NCBI GenBank assembly: GCA_028696935.1
Contig: JAQVGE010000013.1
Location: forward strand, 1-12,539
DNA: 12,539 nt
Reading direction: 5' to 3'
Origin: Minisyncoccota bacterium
Lineage (GTDB): Bacteria > Patescibacteria > Paceibacteria > UBA9973
Shown here: positions 6,429 through 12,433 of the stretch, piece by piece
Layout: each line of letters begins with the position of its first letter
Position numbering within the stretch: position 1 is the first letter of the stretch
The notes under the pieces: generated by a model
Told to the model about the DNA's origin: nothing
The model's input: the letters and a program-made list of their open reading frames with translations, nothing else
The model's database searches: none
Translations under genes and position numbers: made by a program

Positions 6429-7652
6429 TTATTTTGTTATATTAATAAGTCTTTCATATTTTATATCTCTTTCTTTGGGTCCCAGAGCCCCAGATTTGAG
6501 CCCAAAACAATGGAAAGCATAAGTTAGGTCACTTATAAAGGTATCCATTGTTTCTCCGCTCCTGTGACTCACTATACAATCTATCTTATTTTTGTGAGCA
6601 AGTTCTATTGTTTCAATAGTTTCAGTTAAGGTTCCAATTTGATTTGGTTTTATAATGATTGCTTTAATACTCTTTTCATTGATTGCTTTTTGGAGTCTTT
6701 CTTTATTTGTAACAGTTAAATCATCCCCTACTAATTTAACTTGAGGAATAGATTCTTGAAGTAGAGCAAAACCTTCGAAATCTTCTTCATCAAGAGGGTC
6801 TTCTATTGAGATGATTTTGTATTCTCTTGATAATTCTTTGTATAATTCTATCATCTCGTTTGTTGTCCAATCTTTATTCATAAAAGAATAAATTTTTCTA
6901 TCATGATTATAGAAAGAACTAGCTGCTACATCTAAGGCAAACATAATTTGTTCTTCAAAACCGGCTTCCTTAGCTGCTCTCTTTAATAAAGAGAGAGGTT
7001 TTTTTACATCTACTACAGGAAGAGCCAAACCTCCTTCATCTCCTTTTGAAATATTTTCACTGAATTCTTCTTTAATAATTTCATCTAATTTATTTTCGAT
7101 TTCTCGACAAATATGGACAGATCTTTCAATGCTATCTACTTGTGGGACGATGTGATATTCCTGGAAGGCTAACTCTGTCTTTGTGTGCTTACCCCCGTTT
7201 ATAAGATTGAAATACAGAAGAGGTTTTTCTTGGGAAGTATTTGTTTTTTTAAAACTTCTTAAATATTCAAATGTTTCAATATTTTCTACGAGAGCACCAA
7301 CTTTAGCACAAGCAACACTAACGCCAATCATGCTATTGCCACCTAATTTTGTTTTTTGAGGGGTTTTGTCTAAATCAATCATAATTTGATCTATTTCTGA
7401 TTGATTTTTTATTTCTATTCCAATTAATTCTGGTTTGATAATATTTTCTATTAAATCAATTGCTTTTTTTACTCCACTTTTTCCATCTTCACCATCTCTC
7501 ATTTCGCAAGCTTCATATTTACCAGTACTAGCCCCAGAAGGAACTTCGAATATACCAACTAAATCACCAACAAAAACTGACACCTTTAAGGTTGGATTAT
7601 TACGAGAATCTAAAATTTGTTCAGCTTTTATATCTGTTATTTTTGTATTCAT
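6429..7652 (-). CDS. eno: Enolase (phosphopyruvate hydratase)
   Basis: The 407-residue protein is slightly short for enolase (usual 415-435), which converts 2-phosphoglycerate to PEP. Active-site features are complete: P-S-G-A-S-T loop (38-43), H156 in N-G-G-K-H, E165 in F-Q-E-Y, E206 in G-D-E-G-G, magnesium ligands D241 (A-L-D-V-A), E284 (I-E-D-P-L) and D310 (G-D-D-L), base K335 (I-K-P-N-Q-I-G-T), S-H-R-S-G-E-T (362-368) and K386 (L-K-S-G-A). Divergent spots are G-D-E-G-G-L-A-L for the usual G-D-E-G-G-F-A-P, and G-A-L-G-P-K-E-R for G-A-P-x-R-S-E-R; catalytic residues are untouched. It is the first gene of a five-gene operon and is followed after 4 nt by pyk, its pathway successor. The -10 box is 7 nt from the ATG, implying a leaderless mRNA. 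Confidence 0.97.
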   Translation of the reverse strand: MNTKITDIKAEQILDSRNNPTLKVSVFVGDLVGIFEVPSGASTGKYEACEMRDGEDGKSGVKKAIDLIENIIKPELIGIEIKNQSEIDQIMIDLDKTPQKTKLGGNSMIGVSVACAKVGALVENIETFEYLRSFKKTNTSQEKPLLYFNLINGGKHTKTELAFQEYHIVPQVDSIERSVHICREIENKLDEIIKEEFSENISKGDEGGLALPVVDVKKPLSLLKRAAKEAGFEEQIMFALDVAASSFYNHDRKIYSFMNKDWTTNEMIELYKELSREYKIISIEDPLDEEDFEGFALLQESIPQVKLVGDDLTVTNKERLQKAINEKSIKAIIIKPNQIGTLTETIETIELAHKNKIDCIVSHRSGETMDTFISDLTYAFHCFGLKSGALGPKERDIKYERLINITK

Positions 7653-7659
7653 GTTGATT

Positions 7660-7689
7660 ATTATAACCTAAAAATAACTTTTAATCCAA
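7660..7689 (-). promoter_or_regulatory. Promoter of the eno-pyk operon, leaderless arrangement
   Basis: On the minus strand, an exact TATAAT (7665-7660) lies 7 nt before the enolase ATG (7652). A weak TTGGAT -35 (7689-7684) is 18 bp upstream. The predicted start is at or one base before the initiation codon. Confidence 0.7.
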
Positions 7690-7725
7690 GTGGTTTTTTA
7701 ATATCTATTTTAATGAGATATTATC

Positions 7726-7734
7726 TGCTATAAT
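7726..7734 (+). promoter_or_regulatory. Extended -10 promoter of the zinc-ribbon gene, leaderless arrangement
   Basis: TGCTATAAT is a perfect extended -10 element (TGnTATAAT). Its last base is 7 nt from the ATG at 7742. No good -35 is present, as often seen with extended -10 promoters. It is divergent from the eno promoter, with the two -10 boxes about 63 bp apart. Confidence 0.75.
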
Positions 7735-7741
7735 AATTTTT

Positions 7742-7906
7742 ATGGATGATCTTGAATTAGAGAATGAAAAAGAAGAACCGACTTGTCCTAGTTGTGGGTT
7801 AAGAGTTTACAACGAAATTTGCCCGAATTGTAATATTTCGGTTGTTAATAAAAAGGATAAAGAAGAAGATGATGACGAGGATTATGATTGGAGAGAGCGA
7901 CGCTAG
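7742..7906 (+). CDS. Small zinc-ribbon protein with acidic tail (54 aa)
   Basis: The frame runs from an ATG 7 nt after a perfect extended -10 box to TAG at 7904-7906. The product has an acidic start, then two C-x-x-C knuckles, C15-P-S-C18-G and C27-P-N-C30, spaced by 8 residues. This is the arrangement of a short rubredoxin-like zinc ribbon. The tail (39-54) is highly acidic, K-E-E-D-D-D-E-D-Y-D, and closes with W-R-E-R-R. Small zinc ribbons of this kind bind nucleic acid or partner proteins; the acidic tail makes a protein partner at least as likely. The gene is divergent from eno and converges on the membrane protein at 7919 with only 12 nt between stops and no clear terminator. The function is unknown. 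Confidence 0.8.
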   Translation: MDDLELENEKEEPTCPSCGLRVYNEICPNCNISVVNKKDKEEDDDEDYDWRERR

Positions 7907-7918
7907 CTCGATGTTCTT

Positions 7919-8671
7919 TTATTTAATTATTTCAAAAGAATTTATCTTTACCTCTTTAGTAATATTGTTGTACGAATAAGAAATATTGGCCTTGTTTTGA
8001 ATGTGTCCATCTTCGTAGATTATTTCACCTCTTTTGGTTGAAGTGTTAATCATCATTGAAACAATATACCAGTTTTCTCCTAGAATTTCATTATTAGTTG
8101 CAATTTTGTTTATGTTTTCTCTTAGGTATTTTTCAACTGATAATTTTTCATCAAGAATGTCACAATCTATTTGAGGCATATTTTCTATAAAGTATAAATT
8201 TGAAGAGTCTTTGTATATGTATACTCCATCTCCTCTATCTTTCATTTCTCCAAAACCAACAGTGGCGCTTTCTTCTCTTATTTTAATAGTAAGTTCTTCT
8301 TTAATGTTCATTCCTTCTGCGAGTGAGTTCCACCAAACACTTGCAATAGATTCGCCTTCTTTTTGAGTTATTTCCCCCTCAAAAGTACCAATTTTGGAAT
8401 CTGTTTCGGCTGGTAAATGATAGAATTCACCATTTATTTTACTATTTAAAATGTTACTTTTTAAATAGGCTACATTATAAAAACCATTTTCATTTTTTAT
8501 TGAACGATAAAAACAAAGAGAAGAAATTGACTCACTTTCTTTCCCTAATTGAGATTCATCTATTTTAATAATTCTTTCTTGTTCTTTAGAATTAAAAAAC
8601 CAAATTACTCCAATTATTATTAAAATAACAAAAATTAAAATTATTACTGAATTATTTTTTCTTTTTTTCAT
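7919..8671 (-). CDS. Membrane-anchored protein of unknown function, Parcubacteria-style
   Basis: The 250-residue protein has a basic N-terminus (M-K-K-R-K), one transmembrane helix at about 9-26 and a large exported region with two cysteines, C53 and C170, that could pair. The central part reads C-F-Y-R-S then G-E-F-Y-H-L-P-A-E-T-D-S-K-I-G-T-F-E-G (81-99) and W-W-N-S-L-A-E-G-M (113-121). I recognise this only as a recurring layout in CPR hypothetical proteins (small beta-rich extracellular domain), without a known activity. The C-terminal part contains a W-Y-I-V-S strand (201-205) and a beta-rich end. A TATAAT 8 nt before the ATG gives it its own promoter, although the SDR gene ends only 36 nt upstream. 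An AAAGG directly abutting the ATG is too close to act as a Shine-Dalgarno sequence. Confidence 0.8.
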   Translation of the reverse strand: MKKRKNNSVIILIFVILIIIGVIWFFNSKEQERIIKIDESQLGKESESISSLCFYRSIKNENGFYNVAYLKSNILNSKINGEFYHLPAETDSKIGTFEGEITQKEGESIASVWWNSLAEGMNIKEELTIKIREESATVGFGEMKDRGDGVYIYKDSSNLYFIENMPQIDCDILDEKLSVEKYLRENINKIATNNEILGENWYIVSMMINTSTKRGEIIYEDGHIQNKANISYSYNNITKEVKINSFEIIK

Positions 8672-8679
8672 CCTTTAAT

Positions 8680-8685
8680 ATTATA
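8680..8685 (-). promoter_or_regulatory. -10 box of the 7919-8671 gene, leaderless arrangement
   Basis: An exact TATAAT on the minus strand lies 8 nt before the ATG, inside the 36-bp gap after the SDR gene. No clear -35 is seen at 16-18 bp. Confidence 0.55.
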
Positions 8686-8707
8686 ATTTTTTTAAAAAAT
8701 AGTCTAT

Positions 8708-9595
8708 TTAAAGAAAAGAAAAATCTATTCTTTTTGTTTTTATGTCAGGAAAAATTATCCGAGCTTGATTGTTAGTAACTATCATTTCATTTTTGAAACT
8801 TTCTATCATATTTTGGCCAATAATTGCTTGTCTTTTGGATGTAAAGAAATTAAGAAAGAGTCCAGCTATTTTACTAGGTAGAAATGAAATAATTATAATC
8901 GGAATTTTTTTCTTGATGAAATCACGATATTTTATTAAAAATTCTTTATAAGATAGAACCTCTGGTCCACCAATTTCCAAAATCAAATTTTCTCTGTTAT
9001 TTATATTAATTGCAGAAGTGAGATACAAAAGAGTATCTTCTAATCTAATTGGTTGTGTTTTATTTGTAGATTCTTTAGGTAATAAGATTACAGGAGACTT
9101 ATGAATAATATCTTTGACTATTTCAAAGGAGGCACTTCCTTTTCCAATAATCATTGAAGCTCTGAACTCTACAACTTGGTTAACATAATTACGTAAAATT
9201 TTACCAGTTTTATGTCGACTTAATAAATGAGTAGAAAGACTCTCTTCATCCTTTCCTAAACCACTCATATAAATAACTCTTCTTATTTTTGCCTTAAGTA
9301 ATGCTTTCCCAATGTTTTCAGCAACCATAGATTCTTTTTGATAAAAACCCTTTTTTTGACAAAGTAAATGGATAAAGTAAAAAGCCACATCTACTCCTTC
9401 TAATGCTGGTTCCAATTCTTTTTTATTAAAAGCATCAACCCTTATTAATTCCACTCTTTCTTTGTAGGTATTTTCAACTTTTAAAGTATCGATATCAGGA
9501 GCGAGAGCTTTTATTTGATGATTTGTGTTTTTGAGTAAATAAGAGATTAGATTTCTACCCAAAAATCCAGAAGCCCCAATTATTGCAATATTCAT
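8708..9595 (-). CDS. Atypical SDR, NAD(P)-binding epimerase/NmrA-like protein
   Basis: The 295-residue extended/atypical short-chain dehydrogenase-like protein has a nucleotide-binding G-A-S-G-F-L-G at residues 7-13 right after the first strand. A V-D-A-F strand end lies at 53-56 and Y-F-I-H-L-L at 73-78. Further family features are Y-M-S-G-L-G (109-114), S-R-H-K-T-G-K-I-L (126-134), R-A-S-M-I-I-G-K-G-S (145-154) and Q-P-I (181-183). The classical catalytic Tyr-x-x-x-Lys is not evident, as in NmrA/complex-I-39-kDa-like members that often act as redox sensors or chaperones. The C-terminal SRPBCC-type domain (DUF2867) found on some relatives is absent. A hydrophobic stretch at about 230-251 could associate with membrane. 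The substrate is unknown. Confidence 0.83.
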   Translation of the reverse strand: MNIAIIGASGFLGRNLISYLLKNTNHQIKALAPDIDTLKVENTYKERVELIRVDAFNKKELEPALEGVDVAFYFIHLLCQKKGFYQKESMVAENIGKALLKAKIRRVIYMSGLGKDEESLSTHLLSRHKTGKILRNYVNQVVEFRASMIIGKGSASFEIVKDIIHKSPVILLPKESTNKTQPIRLEDTLLYLTSAININNRENLILEIGGPEVLSYKEFLIKYRDFIKKKIPIIIISFLPSKIAGLFLNFFTSKRQAIIGQNMIESFKNEMIVTNNQARIIFPDIKTKRIDFSFL

Positions 9596-9606
9596 AATAT
9601 AAATTA

Positions 9607-9635
9607 ATTATATAGATAATTTAAAAGAAAGTAAA
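9607..9635 (-). promoter_or_regulatory. Promoter of the atypical SDR gene
   Basis: On the minus strand, TTTACT (9635-9630), a 17-bp spacer and TATAAT (9612-9607) lie 11 nt before the ATG. The predicted leader is only about 4 nt. It is back-to-back with the plus-strand promoter whose -35 begins at 9641. Confidence 0.65.
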
Positions 9636-9640
9636 AACTA

Positions 9641-9669
9641 TTGATTGATTTTGATTTGTATGGTATAAT
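9641..9669 (+). promoter_or_regulatory. Strong promoter of the small membrane-ORF unit
   Basis: TTGATT (9641-9646), a 17-bp spacer and TATAAT (9664-9669) with an extended TG (9661-9662) form a near-ideal promoter. The start is predicted near 9676, 17 nt before the first ATG. It is one of two promoters here that give a real leader. Confidence 0.8.
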
Positions 9670-9692
9670 TATAAAAATTTAAAATATACATT

Positions 9693-9818
9693 ATGTGGGA
9701 GTTACCATTAATTGATCCTTATAATCGAACAGTCGCTTGGATTTGGGCAATAGGATTGATTCTTTTTTTATTATTTTTATATTTAAGTTCCAGAAAAATT
9801 AAAAATAAAAAAAGATGA
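9693..9818 (+). CDS. Tiny single-pass membrane protein (41 aa)
   Basis: The frame runs from ATG 9693 to TGA 9816-9818. The product has a short N-terminus (M-W-E-L-P-L-I-D-P-Y), a transmembrane helix at about residues 15-32 (I-W-A-I-G-L-I-L-F-L-L-F-L-Y-L), and a strongly basic tail (R-K-I-K-N-K-K-R) that fits a cytoplasmic C-terminus. There is no Shine-Dalgarno sequence. It lies directly behind a strong extended -10 promoter and shares a transcript with the following interrupted ORF, ending at the UUCG terminator. The family is unknown. It could be a regulatory micropeptide, part of a small membrane complex, or a toxin-like peptide; nothing in the sequence decides between these. Confidence 0.65.
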   Translation: MWELPLIDPYNRTVAWIWAIGLILFLLFLYLSSRKIKNKKR

Positions 9819-9820
9819 AA

Positions 9821-9937
9821 ATGATTTCGATTATCCTAGCTTCTGTTTATTAGCCATGGTGGCCAGTAATAATTTTCTTGATCATCCTTATCTCTATTCT
9901 TGTTTTTTATGTATGGAGATGTGGTAAAGAAAATTGA
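9821..9937 (+). pseudogene. Second tiny membrane ORF with in-frame TAG at codon 11
   Basis: Starting at ATG 9821, 2 nt after the previous stop, the frame encodes ten residues (M-I-S-I-I-L-A-S-V-Y), then TAG at 9851-9853. It then continues open for 27 codons, P-W-W-P followed by a clear transmembrane helix (V-I-I-F-L-I-I-L-I-S-I-L-V) and F-Y-V-W-R-C-G-K-E-N, to TGA at 9935-9937. The preserved membrane character after the stop suggests one 38-codon gene broken by a point mutation, a sequencing error (CAG or TAT to TAG), or a read-through codon. An alternative frame from ATG 9856 gives only 23 unremarkable residues. UAG serves as a normal stop at 7904, so general recoding is unlikely. Confidence 0.45.
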
Positions 9938-9943
9938 TCTATT

Positions 9944-10705
9944 TTAAAAATACTCACTTCGGTGGGTTTTTTTATTTAAGTATATTTCTCTTTCTTCTTT
10001 TGAGAAACGTTCAATTGAATAACGAAGCATGGTTCTAGGCATCCTAGGTTCATAAAAATCTAGAAACTCTTTTAATTTAGTCTTAGAAATACGCTTACCG
10101 ACTTCTCTTAGCATCCAACCACAAGCTTTATGAATGAGATCTTCTTTGTCGTTTAAGAGTATTTTAACTATCTTGAAAGTCCAATCAGGTTGTCCTTTAT
10201 AAATAAAAGCAAAAGTTGATACTATGGCAATTCGTCGCTCCCATAGATTCTTTGATTTAGCTAGTTTTTCTAGGATTTTTTTAGAGAGAGTTTTATTATG
10301 AAAAAGATAATCTCCTAAAATATAATGAGATGATAAATCTACAAGATCCCAATTATTTATATACTTTGTGTTTTTTAAATAAAATTTTACTATTTTTTCT
10401 TTATTTTCTATTTTATTAGATCTAATTAGAGATGAATTAATGTTTTTGTATTTGTGAACTAGAATAAGAATAGCGATAAGTCTTATTTCATGATATTTAT
10501 TTTTTATTAATTTTTCTATTTCTTTGAAATCTAAATCAGAATATTTTTGGGCTAATTTACGAGATTCTGGAACTGTAATACCAAGAAATTTATCCCCTTC
10601 CCCATACTCACCTTTTCCTGTCTTGAAAAATCTTACTAAAATCTGAGATTTATTTTTATCTTCTTTTAATTTAACCTCTCTTAATAAATTTTTGGTTTTA
10701 CTCAT
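9944..10705 (-). CDS. AlkD-like DNA alkylation repair glycosylase (HEAT/ALK repeats)
   Basis: The 253-residue all-helical protein matches the AlkC/AlkD family, which removes positively charged alkylated bases (3- and 7-alkylpurines) without flipping them out. Against Bacillus AlkD the key residues appear with a constant shift of ten: W119 and D123 in N-N-W-D-L-V-D, R158 in W-E-R-R-I-A-I, and W197 in A-C-G-W-M-L-R-E-V-G. They correspond to W109, D113, R148 and W187, so the catalytic aspartate and DNA-contacting aromatics are intact. Other marks are G-V/I-T-V-P-x-x-R near residue 42 and the R-M-P-R-T-M-L-R-Y-S-I-E-R end. Its ATG (10705-10703) overlaps the TGA of the upstream helicase (ATGA), so translation is coupled. 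The 3' end contains the terminator of the opposite transcript. Confidence 0.93.
   Translation of the reverse strand: MSKTKNLLREVKLKEDKNKSQILVRFFKTGKGEYGEGDKFLGITVPESRKLAQKYSDLDFKEIEKLIKNKYHEIRLIAILILVHKYKNINSSLIRSNKIENKEKIVKFYLKNTKYINNWDLVDLSSHYILGDYLFHNKTLSKKILEKLAKSKNLWERRIAIVSTFAFIYKGQPDWTFKIVKILLNDKEDLIHKACGWMLREVGKRISKTKLKEFLDFYEPRMPRTMLRYSIERFSKEEREIYLNKKTHRSEYF
9952..9973 (+). terminator. UUCG-tetraloop intrinsic terminator of the small membrane-ORF unit
   Basis: Stem ACTCAC (9952-9957) pairs with GTGGGT (9962-9967, one T-G wobble) around a TTCG tetraloop closed by C-G, and a T-run follows (9968-9973). This is a classic plus-strand rho-independent terminator. It lies wholly within the last codons of the opposing glycosylase gene. 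Confidence 0.8.
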
Positions 10706-12393
10706 ATGAATATTTTGGCTAAACGTATTTCCTCAAAAGATAATCTGTGCCCATCTTTTTCTAAAAGTTTTTTAATAGGAGTTAATTTACCAACTTCATC
10801 ACCTTTAAGTTTTTTATTAATTTTAGAAATAAGTTTTATTTTATCATCTTTTGGTCTTATGTGAGATAAATATATCTTTTTATCTTCTAAAATTATTTGT
10901 TCTATATGGCTGATAATTGTCCCTTCTTTTAGTTTTCTGTGTTTGGCTATTTGAGCTATTGATTTTTTATCTTTAAGTAGTTCTTTTGTTATTAAAATAG
11001 TTGGGATTTTACTATTATTTATCTTTCTATCTTCCTTATTATTTTTAGTAGCTATTTCTATTGTTCCACCCATTTTTAAAATGAAATCTTTCTCTAATTT
11101 ATCGTAATCTCTTCTTTTTAATTTTTTAAAAAGGAGTTCATTTTGGAAACTTTCATTTTTTAACTCTTGGTCAAATGAAAGAACCTCAGGGTTAACTATT
11201 AAAGATTCTCTCTTAAATCCGACTAATCTAATCCCAGAAAGGGTTCTAACGCGAGAAAGAGCTACATATCCCATACCATAAGAAAAAGTTCGAGAGAGGT
11301 CTATTTCAGCATTGTCTAAGGACATCCCTTGACTCTTATGAATAGTTATAGCCCACGCCAATCTAAGTGGTATTTGAGTTATAGAGGCTTTTATTTTATT
11401 GTCTTCTTCTATTGCCCATAGAACTGGTGATATTGTTATATTTCTGTCATTAGATAACTTTATTATTGGGTAATTGGAATATTCATCAAAACCAATCACC
11501 TGACCTCTTGTTCCATTTACATAACCAGCCTCTAGGTTGTTTTTGATACACATGACTTCTGCCCCGATTTTAAGACGAAGTTCTTCATGAGCTAAGCAAC
11601 TTTTTTTTAATATTTCGACTAAGATGTCACTACCACTAGAAGTCATCTGGTATCTTTTTTCTAAACTATCTATTTTATCTAATTCTGTATAATTCTCATT
11701 ATCTACATTTATGTTGTGAGTATATAGTTTTGTTGCTTTAGTGTTATTTTTTAAGCTCGCATCTATTCTCGATTCTAAATATTTAAAATGTTCTTCTTCT
11801 AAATTATTATCTCTAATTGTATTTAATATTCTAGTTAGAATTTCATCTTCTTGTCGATGTTGCTCTGTTAAATAACAGACAGCAGGGTTTAGGGTTGCCC
11901 AGACTTTGCTTGAGTAAATCATATCATTTCCCCTTTGCTCTTCACTGTTTGTTTTTTGAACTGGAGGAAGTTGAAAGAAATCACCAGATAGGATGACTTG
12001 TAAACCTCCAAAAGGTTTATCGTTTCTTTTAAATCTACGACAAATACGTTCAACCATTTCGAGTTGATGACCGTGAAGCATTGAAACCTCATCAATTATA
12101 AGAACTCTAGCTTTTTCATATCTTTTCCAAAGATATTTTTTTTCTTCTATTTGCTCTAAATCTTTTTCATCTAATTTACTTCTTATACCTATACCAGACC
12201 AACCATGAATAGTCATTCCATTCATGTGGGTTGCTGCTATACCTGTTGAGGCCGTGACTGCAACTGGAATATTGTGATCATTTAAATATTTTATGTATTT
12301 GTTTAAGAGGTATGTTTTCCCAGAACCTGCGCTTCCTGTTAGATATATATTTATACCTGTTTTCATTATTTTAAATGCTTGTTCTTGGGTCAT
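10702..12393 (-). CDS. Pif1/RecD-type SF1B helicase with C-terminal HTH domain
   Basis: The 563-residue 5'-3' DNA helicase of the Pif1 group has Walker A G-S-A-G-S-G-K-T (20-27), motif Ia T-A-S-T-G-I-A-A (47-54) with T-I-H-G-W (61-65), and Walker B I-I-D-E-V-S-M-L (99-106). Motif III is S-G-D-F-F-Q-L-P-P-V (136-145), followed by the Q-H-R motif (178-180), Y-V-N-G-T-R-G (291-297), A-I-T-I-H-K-S-Q-G (348-356) and Y-V-A-L-S-R (376-381). A linker of some 60 residues leads to a helical domain at about 465-560 (K-S-I-A-Q-I-A-K, L-K-E-G-T-I-I-S-H-I and a final F-E-E-I-R-L-A-K). It resembles the HTH_40 domain usually found at the end of RecQ-type helicases. The probable role is resolving G4 or replication-blocking structures. 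The ATG is 6 nt after TATAAT; the stop overlaps the glycosylase start. Confidence 0.94.
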   Translation of the reverse strand: MTQEQAFKIMKTGINIYLTGSAGSGKTYLLNKYIKYLNDHNIPVAVTASTGIAATHMNGMTIHGWSGIGIRSKLDEKDLEQIEEKKYLWKRYEKARVLIIDEVSMLHGHQLEMVERICRRFKRNDKPFGGLQVILSGDFFQLPPVQKTNSEEQRGNDMIYSSKVWATLNPAVCYLTEQHRQEDEILTRILNTIRDNNLEEEHFKYLESRIDASLKNNTKATKLYTHNINVDNENYTELDKIDSLEKRYQMTSSGSDILVEILKKSCLAHEELRLKIGAEVMCIKNNLEAGYVNGTRGQVIGFDEYSNYPIIKLSNDRNITISPVLWAIEEDNKIKASITQIPLRLAWAITIHKSQGMSLDNAEIDLSRTFSYGMGYVALSRVRTLSGIRLVGFKRESLIVNPEVLSFDQELKNESFQNELLFKKLKRRDYDKLEKDFILKMGGTIEIATKNNKEDRKINNSKIPTILITKELLKDKKSIAQIAKHRKLKEGTIISHIEQIILEDKKIYLSHIRPKDDKIKLISKINKKLKGDEVGKLTPIKKLLEKDGHRLSFEEIRLAKIFI

Positions 12394-12399
12394 TACATC

Positions 12400-12408
12400 A
12401 TTATAACA
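12400..12408 (-). promoter_or_regulatory. Extended -10 promoter of the Pif1-alkD operon, leaderless arrangement
   Basis: On the minus strand TGTTATAAT is a perfect extended -10 element. Its last base (12400) is 6 nt before the helicase ATG (12393). No good -35 is visible. Confidence 0.7.
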
Positions 12409-12433
12409 AAAAACCTGTTTATTAATTAGAGTT

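Noticed and set aside
7435..7671. Plus-strand frame opposite the 5' end of enolase
   Set aside because: It is antisense to conserved enolase codons and runs through the eno promoter, and its own promoter is missing.
7887..7920. Possible terminator between the zinc-ribbon gene and the gene at 7919 (GAGC/GCTC)
   Set aside because: Only four base pairs with a 7-nt loop and no adjacent T-run, so too weak to call.
8769..8951. Plus-strand frame opposite the SDR gene
   Set aside because: It is antisense to the hydrophobic C-terminal part of a full-length gene, so its hydrophobicity is a mirror effect.
9821..9937. Genome-wide recoding of UAG as an explanation for the interrupted ORF
   Set aside because: TAG ends the zinc-ribbon frame at 7904-7906 just 12 nt before a convergent gene, where it behaves as a normal stop. 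A single in-frame TAG does not support recoding.
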